Shown here: piece by piece, positions 26,077 to 64,000 of the stretch
How positions within the stretch are numbered: the stretch's first letter is position 1
How the letters are laid out: each line of letters starts with the position of its first letter
Origin: Megaleporinus macrocephalus
Taxonomy: Eukaryota > Chordata > Actinopteri > Characiformes > Anostomidae
NCBI GenBank assembly: GCA_021613375.1
Contig: CM038702.1
Span: 25,551,849-25,615,848 of the forward strand
DNA: 64,000 nt
Direction of reading: 5' to 3'
Notes under the pieces: generated by a model
What the model saw: only the letters and a program-made list of their open reading frames with translations
Told to the model about the DNA's origin: nothing
Database searches by the model: none
Position numbers and translations under genes: made by a program

Positions 26077-28392
26077 GCTGCTCTAGGGTCGGCTAGTCGA
26101 ATACCTTCTGTCATATGATGATTAATAACATCCTTGCTGCTCTAGGATCAGCTAGCAGAATACCTTCTGGGATATGATGATTAATAACATGCTTGCTGCT
26201 CTAGGATCAGCTAGCAGGATACCTTCTGTCATAGGATGATTAATAACATGCTTGCTGCTCTAGGGTCGGCTAGTAGAATACCTTCTGTCATATGATGATT
26301 AATAACATCCTTGCTGCTCTAGGGTCGGCTAGTAGAATACCTTCTGGGATATGATGATTAATAACATGCTTGCTGCTCTAGGATCGGCTAGCAGAATACC
26401 TTCTGTGATATGATGATTAATAACATCCTTGCTGCTCTAGGATCGGCTAGCAGGATACCTTCTGTGATATGATGATTAATAACAACTTTGCTGCTCTAGG
26501 ATCAGCTAGCAGAATACCTTCTGTGATATGATGATTAATAACATCCTTGCTGCTCTAGGATCAGCTAGCAGAATACCTTCAGTGATATGATGATTAATAA
26601 CATCCTTGCTGCTCTAGGATCAGCTAGCAGAATACCTTCAGTGATATGATGATTAATAACATCCTTGCTGCTCTAGGATCGGCTAGCAGAATACCTTCAG
26701 TGATATGATGATTAATAACATCCTTGTTGCTCTAGGATCAGCTAGCAGAATACCTTCAGTGATATGATGATTAATAACATGCTTGCTGCTCTAGGATCAG
26801 CTAGCAGGATACCTTCTGTGATATGATGATTAATAACAACCTTGCTGCTCTAGGATCAGCTAGCAGAATACCTTCTGTGATATGATGATTAATAACATGC
26901 TTGCTGCTCTAGGATCGGCTAGCAGAATACCTTCAGTGATATGATGATTAATAACATGCTTGCTGCTCTAGGATCGGCTAGCAGGATACCTTCTGTGATA
27001 TGATGATTAATAACAACCTTGCTGCTCTAGGATCAACTAGCAGAATACCTTCTGTGATATGATGATTAATAACATCCTTGCTGCTCTAGGATCAGCTAGC
27101 AGAATACCTTCAGTGATATGATGATTAATAACATCCTTGCTGCTCTAGGATCGGCTAGCAGAATACCTTCAGTGATATGATGATTAATAACATCCTTGCT
27201 GCTCTAGGATCAGCTAGCAGAATACCTTCAGTGATATGATGATTAATAACATGCTTGCTGCTCTAGGATCGGCTAGCAGAATACCTTCAGTGATATGATG
27301 ATTAATAACATGCTTGCTGCTCTAGGATCGGCTAGCAGAATACCTTCTGTGATATGATGATTAATAACATCCTTGCTGCTCTAGGATCGGCTAGCAGGAT
27401 ACCTTCTGTGATATGATGATTAATAACAACCTTGCTGCTCTAGGATCAGCTAGCAGAATACCTTCTGTGATATGATGATTAATAACATGCTTGCTGTTCT
27501 AGGATCAGCTAGCAGAATACCTTCAGTGATATGATGATTAATTACATCCTTGCTGCTCTAGGATCAGCTAGTAGAATACCTTCAGTGATATGATGATTAA
27601 TAACAACCTTGCTGCTCTAGGATCGGCAAGTAGAATACCTTCAGTGATATGATGATTAAGAACAACATGCTTGCTGCTCTAGGATCAGCTAGCAGAATAA
27701 CTTCTGAGATAAGATGATTAATAACATGGTTGCTGCTCTAGGATCGGCTAGCAGAATACCTTCTGTGATATGATGATTAATAACATACTTGCTGCACTAA
27801 GGTCGGCTAGTAGAATACCTTCAGTGATATGATGATTAATAACATCCTTGCTGCTCTAGGATCGGCTAGTAGAATACCTTCTGGGATATGATGATTAATA
27901 ACATCCTTGCTGCTCTAGGGTCGGCTAGTAGAATACCTTCTGGGATATGATGATTAATAACATCCTTGCTGCTCTAGGGTCGGCTAGTAGAATACCTTCT
28001 GTCATATGATGATTAATAACATCCTTGCTGCTCTAGGATCAGCTAGCAGAATAACTTCTGAGATATGATGATTAATAACATCCTTGCTGCTCTAGGATCG
28101 GCTAGCAGAATACCTTCTGAGATATGATGATTAATAACATGCTTGCTGCTCTAGGATTGGTTAGCAGAATACCTTCTGGGATATGATGATTAATAACATG
28201 CTTGCTGCTCTAGGATCGGTTAGCAGAATACCTTCTGAGATATGATGATTAATAACATGCTTGCTGCTCTAGGATCGGCTGGCAGAATACCTTCAGTGAT
28301 ATGATTGATTAATAACAACCTTGCTGCTCTAGGATCAGCTAGCAGAATACCTTCTGAGATATGATTGATTAATAAGATGCTTGCTGCTCTAA
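26077..28392 (+). repeat. 59-bp minisatellite, about 39 copies
   Basis: The unit is aataccttctgtgatatgat followed by gattaataacatccttgctg and ctctaggatcagctagcag. Units are about 85-95% alike, with a few 60-64-bp variants (for example near 27655 and 28300). Recurrent variants (gtgat/ggat/gagat, cagctag/cggctag, atcc/atgc/aacc) suggest spread of blocks of several units. Diverged copies flank it on both sides. It ends about 150 bp before the CCAAT box of the cd36 promoter. There are no spacers, so it is not a CRISPR array. Confidence 0.97.
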
Positions 28393-28539
28393 AACTGACT
28401 AATAGCATCCACCGTGCTGCAGGATTGGCTAGAATTACTCCTCCTGCTCTTGGATTGGATTAAAAGTATCCCTGATGATTTAGGATTTGCTAATTACATC
28501 CCTGCCGCGCTGGTTGGCTAACAGCGTCGCTCTTGCATC

Positions 28540-28766
28540 TTGGACTGCGATTGGCTAGTAGTTCACACTCATACGCGGTTCACAAGCATTACGCCGGCAA
28601 GACGTGACTAGACGGAAAACGGGTGGGTAGGGGGATAAAAGCCGAAAGCGTGCACGCAGACTCCAACCTTCGCTCGCTCTTGCTTACGTAACGGGGGTGA
28701 GAGGCGGTGTGCGTCTCTCTGCCATGCCACAGTGCCGAAGCGCCTTAGCTGACCGGTAGCTTCGCT
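28540..28766 (+). promoter_or_regulatory. cd36 core promoter and 5'UTR
   Basis: An inverted CCAAT box (attgg, 28550-28554) is followed 80 bp later by a TATA-like gataaaag (28634-28641). A perfect palindrome ttacgtaa (28684-28691), the consensus for C/EBP and PAR-bZIP factors, lies near the expected start. The cd36 ATG is at 28767. GC content rises across this segment relative to the spacer. I infer transcription starting near 28660-28670. A further 5' non-coding exon, as in mammals, cannot be excluded. Confidence 0.6.
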
Positions 28767-48248
<19,482 letters not shown>

Positions 48249-48690
48249 CCAGTGTTCCACACAAATGCTGCTTTTGTATGATTTCTGTTTTTCAATGTAG
48301 CACTTTATATTAATTGGTTTATCTGAACCGTGTACAGTAATTTTTGTATTCTGGATTATGTATTTAATCAGGGCTGGTTTGGGGGAAGTTACCTGAACAG
48401 TAGCATAAATAAATTCTAGCTATTTCTATTTAACTCTTTATTTAATGGACAGCAAGGTCTGATCAGGTAACTTTCAGGAAAAGAAACACTCTTAATTCTG
48501 TAGCAGGCCAACTCTCTCAGCTCTTCTGTTTCTTGATAAAAAATGTAACTATTGGCCAAATTAAGCTAACATCAAACCAGGAGTATTTGTTTGTTTTTAC
48601 TTCATTTCAGAATGGATGTGACGTTGGTGCTGTTTGTCTGGGTTGGCAATGTCAATAAAGGGAAGAATGTAAAAAAAATTTGGTAGGATA
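48249..48690 (+). other. cd36 3'UTR with two candidate poly(A) signals
   Basis: The first aataaa is at 48408-48413. The second (48654-48659, in gtcaataaag) is followed within about 12 nt by an A-run, so 3' ends near 48430 and 48680 are both plausible. Confidence 0.6.
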
Positions 48691-51600
48691 TGTTTGGATC
48701 AAATTTGTGCAGATCTCACCGGCTCATTTTTATAAGTGCTTCACATGTTTGTTATTGCTGAGAGGGTTAAAGGTAAAAAAAACTTGCCTGCAAATGGAAA
48801 CCACTGGACACCCAATCTTAGACATAGTATTCACTAACTACTATGAATTATTTAGAAACTACTATAAATAAATAGGAAACTACTATAAAAATGACATGAA
48901 AGTTCTGCAGCTATGAGAGGAATTGAAGCGTAGGCCGACATATGTCTTTAAGGGGTTAAACCAAGGTCTGCAAAATAAAGGTTCTATTGCACCTATTAAA
49001 GTTAAATTATTGGGTTTCCACCTGGCCTGTGCCGCTGAGGCTGGTAAAAGAGACTGGGACAGGAAGCTGTGGCCTGCTGGCTGCTCACTCAGAGGCTGCA
49101 CAGGACTCTGGAGGGTTTGCATGGTGGGGAAACGGGAGCAGTGGTCTACACTCGGATTTACGAGATTCAAAGAGACTCAGTTGCCTCCTGCTGTTACTCG
49201 CCCTGCGTTAGGCTCGGTTTGGCCTCAGACGGATGAGCCTTTTAGAAAAATGAACGTGGGCAATAAGCCTTCTGTCTGTGTTGAGAGTTGGATGCAGTTC
49301 TAATGCCTAAAAAATCCCATAAACATGATCGGTCCCGCAGTGCTTCTTTAGTTGTAGCATTGGAGCAGTAAAACTAATATACATGACAATGGAGGCTTTT
49401 TTATCATACACTTGCTTCAAACTGTGCTCAGGTGTCAAGTACGCTGTATGACAGTGATAGAGAAGCAGATAAAAGTATCATAGCAGCATAGTCTTATACA
49501 TTTTATAGATGTCTCAGCTGAAGTTGGACATGGTGGCTGTAATCACTGACGTTGCTCACGTAGCTGGGCCTCAATACTCTACTGCAAGAATGAGTCTCCA
49601 GTGAAGCATATGGATTATGAGTGTGGTCACTTAAGCCGCTTAAACTGTGCTGACTGCCTTCACAGTTATGAACAGATGCTAAACGAAATTTGGTGCCATG
49701 CCATCATATGACAATATGCACTAGAGAAAAGTTTCTCCAACGCATTCTAATCCTTTCCAGGTGTTTATGAATGCTCAAAAGAATGCTCAAAAGATGCTCA
49801 ACAGCAAACATTTTACATGATGTTTAATGCAATTAATCAGGCATATAACATTAATAAATAGAAATAGGCAATTTAGGACATTTAACCAAAGACCCTGACA
49901 CTTGCTGAGGAAAGTACATTTCACTCTTGTTAAAAGAAAGAAATCTTACAATAGCATCACACTGTTAATTTATTTGTTCTATTTTGTTATAGAGGAAACA
50001 GTAAAAATGTAAAAACGGAGCCGCTGCTTCTCTGCAATTCGCAGATTCCGTCAGAAATTGTGCCAAAACTCGTTACATCAGGGATCCGCTCCACTTCAGC
50101 GCAGCTAATTCAGGAGATGAACTGAACATACTAACTCGCTTTCTCTCAAAACTTCACTTAAAGTGAGGAAGCATTTAATTACCAGGTTGAATTTAAGAAC
50201 TTTTCCTGAGTTTGGCTGGACTGAACTGGAACTGAGTCCTCAAATATTTTACACTATGTTCAAAAACACTAACACATTTTACAAAATGGCATAAGTTACA
50301 CATTACAGCTATCAGTGGTAAAAAACACAAATCTGTACACATACAGCGCTAACATATCTAGCATTACTAAACCCCAAGCATGACCTAATATGAACGGTGA
50401 ACCTGCAGAAGTTGAAATTCACGAACTATAGAAAGGCAACAGAGCATTCCTAAACAGCACGGTCATTCAGGAATAATACAACTGTGCATGAAAACAGTCC
50501 CTACACTCAGCGGCCACTTTATTAGAAACTTCCACTTTGTACAGCCATTTGCAAAAGTCTGGGATACGGTTTATTTTCTGAATTGTAAATACTGGAAAAA
50601 ATCTGACAAAACGTGCCATATGTTTTATATTTTCCAATAAACTGAATAAATAAATAAAAAATGTGTATTGAAATGTAAAGAATTGCCATATTTAAGTTCT
50701 CTGTGGAGGACGTGTCAACTTATTTTCACTTAAAAAATTAATAACATAATAAAACTTTTGCATATAATTGAAGCTCCACCTTGTGGAGAATGGGTACACA
50801 TTGTAGCTCATTGGTCGCCAACTCTCCTCTTGAAGAGCTACTTTTCTTCTTTCCTGCTGATGGACAGTTTGTGTTGGCCATCCTCTAGCCCTTCAAAGCT
50901 GTATATACTTGGGTAGAGGACCAAAATCCCCAACAACACCGCTGTGCCTGTTATACTCACCACACACACACACATACACTACACTGACCAATTCCATATC
51001 AGTGGCATTGCTGTGCTGGGAATTACAGTCGATAACTGTACATCTACCTAGTGGAACTATAAGGTAGGTGAAGCTCATAAAGTGGTCAGTGAGTGCAAGA
51101 TACTAATACTAGGGTAATAATATCATGATACTAATATTATCTGTAAATCCCACATATGCTTCTGTTAGTTTCTTTAAAAAGTACGCAATTTATAATAATG
51201 ACAACATTCTTTATAGTGAACAATGAAAACAAATCTGAAACACAAAGTGCCATGTGGTTATGCTGCCATAAGTGTGTTGAAAAACAACCTACATTATAAA
51301 CCTACAGTATGAACTTTCCCAAAACAGTCTCATCTTTATCCATCTGTGTCTGTCTCTGTCTTTCTCTCTCTCACAACATCTGCGGTACAGCTGGGTTAAT
51401 GTACTTTGGCCTGTCTGGCATGTTTTCATTTTGAATGGTAGATTATTCTCCTGGCACTCATTCTGCGAACACAAACAACAATTTATGAGAAGCAAGATTT
51501 CACTGCAAAAGAGAAAGACTCTATGAAACAGTGAGACCTTATTAACAACCAGTTTGTTTAGGATAAGCAGGAGTATAAAACTCTGTTTTGTATTGTTGTC

Positions 51601-52920
51601 TCTATAATAGTCCTGATGGTCAGGCTGTAATGAAGAATGAAGTGTGCTGAACTATTGTCCACTGCTGTAAATCTGTTACAAATACTATTCATATTATTTA
51701 TGCCATGTGTCATATGGCATTTCATATTACAAATGAATATTATGCCTAAAAGCATACTTGCTCTGTTTTAATGAATACACTTTATACAACACATATTTGA
51801 GAAGTAGACATCACAACTCTTGCTGTGTTTGCCAGAGAAAAACAATGGGTTCTAGTGCAGTATTAGACTACCAATTGGATTAATATGCATTAGAAATATT
51901 AATAAATAATTAAATAATAAAACATTGATATCTGAACTTCTGTGTTTCACTGTTATTTTCAATCAAAAATATCATAATACTATGTTGTACAAATCTTTTT
52001 CTCCCACCTTTTTGCTGCAAACCAACACTGAATAAATGCTGATTATAGAGACACTGCTGTGCTTATGGCAGCTCAAGCCAAGCATAAGAGAAGCATACTT
52101 CTTCTTAAACGTTGCATGTGTTTCAGGCTTAATACACCTGGATCTGACATTCTGTTGAATTTCCCTTACAGAGTCCCTAAACCGTGCAGACATGTGCACT
52201 GTATTATACTCGATTAGTAAGTTGCCTGTTTGCAATGAAGCATTAAATGCACCTAGAGCTTTCCACAAGCTTTCAACTTTTCTACATAATCAAATGGTTA
52301 AGATGTAAACAAAGTCATTCAGTGGTCTGATGTGAAACGCTGCGCTCTGGAGAAACATACTCAGTCAGGTCTGTTCACAGTGGTGCAGATGGGAGCCAGA
52401 CATCTAAAAGCTTCTTATCACAGAAAAATGGCTATGACTGTGATGCATGAAGCCTGAGATGTTGTTTCTTGTGGTGTTCCATATTGGTTAGCTTCTTCAG
52501 CAGTGGTGGGCTGCTAACTCGCTCACCATAGTGAACAGATTTAAAATGTTCTTTTCTAGTTTTGTAATGTGCTCTTCAACACACTAACTGAGATCTTCAA
52601 TCAATGACATGAGTGATAGTTTGCTCTTTGCACCAACCTCTTGAGCAAGTTTTCAGATTATTAAATATACTACAGAATATTGTAAAGTTTTAAAGATGTA
52701 TCCCCAGTAGAGTTACAGTTACTTGGCTATGAAAGACCAACTGAACTGGGGATTGCAACTTGCTACAGTGCCACCCAGGAAGTTGATTAAGAAGCTTGGA
52801 GTTTTGTGGATGACCATTCCCTCAACTTTAAGCATCGATTTTACTCTTATAGACGTAATAACATCATAATATAAGTTTCAGAGCCCCCCCCAGAATATTA
52901 ATATTGAGACATCCAGGACC
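48691..52920. other. Tail-to-tail spacer between cd36 and sema3c
   Basis: No gene is recognised. The best frames (48923-49303 plus, 126 codons; 51972-52268 minus, 98 codons) show no domain or splice context. A decayed foldback-family copy lies at about 50765-51090 and a cagcggccactttattag repeat end at about 50508-50526. A GC-richer, possibly repeat-derived patch spans 48960-49260. Confidence 0.45.
50765..51090. mobile_element. Decayed foldback-family repeat
   Basis: Contains agctccaccttgtggagaat, tttgtgttggccatcctcta, a CA run and agtggtcagtgagtgcaaga, matching the layout of the 44985-45330 element. Its arms are too diverged to pair convincingly. Confidence 0.5.
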
Positions 52921-52922
52921 TC

Positions 52923-53747
52923 TTTATTTCACACCTTGGTTATTGACATCATGACCTATTTGAGCCTATCCATGACCTATTCTTATCACCACCACTGTAA
53001 AGAAGTCCAAGTCAGTAAGTTTCTCTATAGTGAACAACTTCACATCAAACTACTTTAAATAATTTTGTTTATGTCAACCATTTAATTGCATATAAAAAAA
53101 GGTTCACCACTAAGAAATCACATGCTGCAGTTTGTTAAGACAAAATAAAGTTGCATGAGCAAGCTTAAATATGTGCGCATACGTGTGTGGTGGATCACAG
53201 TCATCTGGTCACCGTACCTCATGCATTTAACAGTTCTGTACAGAAGCACCCAGCCTATCATGCTGGAAGCATGTGGAGCAAAAAACAAGGTCCATAATAA
53301 AGTAGTTATGTTAAACTGATAGTTTGGTGAAAAATCCAAAGTAAACAATCTCCTTTTTTCCCCAAATGTAGTGGATCAGCCAAGACATGTTTGGTACATT
53401 ATAAACACATATACAACCCAACACCGTCTAAATAAGTGTGTGAAGATTTCAAAAGGTAATTACCAGCATGCTTTTTGGCCTGCATAAGCTCCAGTCTCCA
53501 GTGTAAAACTGAAGGAGCTTCAGACACCCAACACGTCTAGACTGATCAGCTACACCAGCAGTAAAGATAAAAAGTGGTAGACTGGATTTTTTATCAAAGT
53601 CTCCCTTCATTGCCTCTGTGCTCCTTGCTTATCCTTTCGTTTCCTTTTTGCAAACCGGCTTCATGTCCTCCATGCTTTTCTCCAGATATCTCTCTAGTCC
53701 TTTCAAATACTTCTCGTCTCCTTTTATGCAGTCCTCTCTTCCTAGGG
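52923..53747 (-). other. Putative sema3c 3'UTR
   Basis: Follows the sema3c stop on the minus strand. Candidate poly(A) signals on that strand are attaaa at about 53080-53085 and aataaa at 52923-52928. A copy of the dispersed 'taagct' family lies near 53465-53540. The UTR extent is inferred only. Confidence 0.35.
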
Positions 53748-62054
<8,307 letters not shown>

Positions 62055-63194
62055 CTGCAAGTGGAAAAAGAAAATAAAAGTTAAATATCAGACCTCATTA
62101 CACATAACCACATAATCAGTTTTATTGAGAAGCAAAGTGACACCATGTGTAGACCAAAATACTTCAGATAAAATAAAAAAACATATTTCTTTTTGAGTTA
62201 AATTTACACTGATTGCAAAAAAATGTATTTCAGTGATACTGGAGATTGTTTGATGTGGTGATGGTAAAGCAAAGTTACATTCAGTAGATTCAGTTTGACT
62301 AGTCTCCTTTCGAATTAAACAGGTGGTTAGGACTGAAATAGGTAAATTGTCTCATTCTAAAAGCAGTTCTAAAAAAATAAATAAAAACTTTAGATGCTCC
62401 TTCCATATGTGTGAGTCAAATGTGTGGAAAATTTGGAATGTGTGGAAATATGTGTGGAAAATTTGTTTCCTGACAGCCAGGAACAGCAAAATGTTTAAAC
62501 ATTTTCCACTCCAGTAGCAACACATCATATCACTTCAACAGGTATGACTTTGGATAAACTACTGAATGTTGAATGGGTGTATCTGAATGACTGGGGCTAA
62601 ACTGCTGAACAGACTTCTAAAGTGTTGCATTATTCAACATATGGCATCTTCTCTATATAAGAAACTCTGAAACTGAGCAGACTTTCAAAAATGACCCTGA
62701 TCACTGTAGTACTCAGTATCAACTCTACTATATATGCAGCCACTGTCTGAGGAGCATTTTCAATGTCCCCTAAAATCTGTGCTCATTTAAGAAAGTAAGT
62801 GCTCAGCTGGGAACACTTGTTGGTTAAGTGCAGCCGGCGATTGTGGAAAATGTATGTGTGCATGTATTGTTAGTGCTTTATTGTTAGTAAGCTGTTTCAA
62901 CACGTCTGGCTGGACATGGCTGTTGTTATTTTCACATATCCATCATTTTATCACTCTGTGTATATGTTAGCTGATGTTACTGTATTCCAATAGCAGGGAA
63001 GGAATTTATATTCTTTTATCAGCTTGGACATTGTCGTGTGTTTGTTATTTTTTTTGACCATTCTAGACATTCAAAGGTTTTGATCTCAGCAACTGAGATC
63101 AAATACCATAGAATACCATACTTCCATTGCTTGTGAAAAGGTCCTATAAACTGCTAATAGCTGAAGGGGCAGAGGTAAAAAAACTGGGACAAAT
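62055..63194 (-). other. sema3c intron (5' part runs off the window)
   Basis: AT-rich. It includes a short gtgtgtggaaaatttg-type duplication near 62425-62465. The next upstream sema-domain exon was not found. Confidence 0.6.
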
Positions 63195-63410
63195 AAGCAT
63201 CCATTCACAATCTTCCGCTTCATCCCACCAGTCGGGTCACCGCCAATCCCAGCATCATTAGGTGTAGGCGTGGTACACCATGTCCAGACCATCACATGGC
63301 CAACACATACTCACACCTACAGGCTATTTAGAGTGACCGACCAACCAAACATGCTTATCTTTGGACTGTGGGAGGAAACCAGAGTACCCAGAGGAAATCC
63401 ACTCAGATAA
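63195..63410 (+). mobile_element. Interspersed repeat relic, copy 3 of 3
   Basis: Contains cacaatcttccgcttcatcc, atcacatggccaacac, ctacaggctatttagagtga, tatctttggactgtgggagg and agaggaaatccactc, the same order as at 21220-21546. It is truncated where the LINE fragment begins. Confidence 0.65.
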
Positions 63411-64000
63411 GCAGCACGTCATGTAAAGCTCACCCAACTGTCACCTCCAGAAGTTCTCTGATGACTCAGTGATCATTGGTCTCATAACTAATGAGGAGGA
63501 TGGTATGGACATCGGGAGTGTGCACTCTTATAATTACCTTGGTGTACCTAAACAACAAGCTGGACTGGTCAGTTAACACCACTGCACTTTACAGAAAAGG
63601 CCAGAGCAGACTCTACCTACTGATGAGACTGAGGTCATTTGGAGTGCAGGGAAAACTCCTGAGGACCTTCTTTGACACAGTGGTGGTGTCTGCCATCTTT
63701 TACGGAATGGTCTGTTGGGGCGGCAGCATCTTGACAGCAGACAAGAAGAGACTGGACTCATTAAGAGGGCCAGCTCTGTCCTGGGAAGCCCATTAGTCCC
63801 AGTTCAGGTGGTAGGAGACAGGAGGATGTTAGCCAAGCTGGCATCCAGGCTAGGGAATGACACCCACCCCATGCACGAGACTCTGGCAGCACTGGGCAGC
63901 ACCTTCAGCCCCAAGTGTGTGAAGGAGTGGTATCGCAGGTCCTTCCTTTCTACTGCTGTTAGACTCTACAACCAGCACTGCTCCCAGCAGACCACATATA
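63411..64000 (+). pseudogene. Non-LTR retrotransposon (LINE) C-terminal RT fragment, broken
   Basis: Translation gives HLQKFSDDSVIIGLITNEED (near 63441-63502), where FSDD replaces the FADD of the reverse-transcriptase catalytic box. A deletion and frame change follow, then KLDWSVNTTALYRKGQSRLY and LRSFGVQGKLLRTFFDTVVV. The C-terminal segment (LIKRASSVLG, then VKEWYRRSFLSTAVRLYNQH) lies in another frame and runs to the window edge. It is a 5'-truncated, frameshifted copy, opposite in strand to sema3c and inside its intron. Confidence 0.8.

Noticed and set aside
26077..28392. CRISPR-like look of a regular repeat array
   Set aside because: Units are contiguous with no unique spacers, and the context is a vertebrate genome.
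10326..28540. Search for gnat3 exons between gnai1 and cd36
   Set aside because: No G-alpha motif (for example GAGESGKST or DVGGQRSERKKW) was seen in the frames; a diverged relic cannot be excluded by eye.
48923..49303. 126-codon plus frame in the cd36-sema3c spacer
   Set aside because: Slightly GC-richer but no recognisable domain, overlapping frames on both strands, probably repeat-derived.
51972..52268. 98-codon minus frame
   Set aside because: No domain or gene context; could be checked by a protein search, but nothing visible supports it.
62055..64000. Next upstream sema3c sema-domain exon
   Set aside because: No minus-strand segment resembling the end of the sema propeller was found; it probably lies beyond the window.

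Overview
This is eukaryotic, vertebrate DNA, almost certainly from a teleost fish. It carries multi-exon genes with GT-AG introns, long AT, CA and GA microsatellites, several minisatellites, and relics of Tc1-like, TIR/foldback and LINE elements. The foldback element near 45 kb resembles a repeat I recall as abundant in otophysan (characin, catfish) genomes. Characiformes is therefore my weak guess; the sequence does not prove it. No bacterial-type operons, CRISPR arrays, rRNA or tRNA genes were seen.

Three protein-coding genes are supported. (1) gnai1 (inhibitory G protein alpha subunit) is on the minus strand. Only coding exon 1 (9801-9918) is present, with a CpG-rich promoter/5'UTR to about 10325. 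Everything from 1 to 9800 is its first intron as far as I can see. (2) cd36 (class B scavenger receptor) is complete on the plus strand, 28767-48248. It has 12 coding exons that join in frame to 465 residues, with a promoter at about 28540-28766 and a 3'UTR to about 48680. (3) The 3' part of sema3c (secreted class 3 semaphorin) is on the minus strand, 53748-62054. It has five exons encoding the end of the sema domain, PSI, hinge, Ig and basic tail; its 5' exons lie beyond the right edge.

Layout: 1-1266 is a 22-bp minisatellite. 1267-9800 is gnai1 intron 1, including a 2.9-kb decayed pyrimidine-rich array at 6870-9760. 9801-10325 is the gnai1 first exon and CpG island. 10326-28540 is a gene-free spacer with twin AT microsatellites, a 16-bp minisatellite (14384-15238), a 42-nt-arm hairpin (19787-19902) and a 59-bp minisatellite (26077-28392) that ends about 150 bp before the cd36 promoter. 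28540-48680 is cd36, with transposon relics and two decayed tandem arrays in its introns. 48680-53747 is the tail-to-tail spacer and putative sema3c 3'UTR. 53748-64000 is sema3c, with a LINE fragment at the right edge.

The three genes do not form a pathway. They are the conserved GNAI1-CD36-SEMA3C neighbourhood of vertebrates. Mammals also have GNAT3 (gustducin) here, but I see no trace of it. The most unusual signals are: a telomere-type repeat that serves as the 3' splice site of a cd36 exon; two strong hairpins; a CCAAT-flanked minisatellite abutting the cd36 promoter; and an alanine at the position of the lysine used for fatty-acid binding in mammalian CD36.
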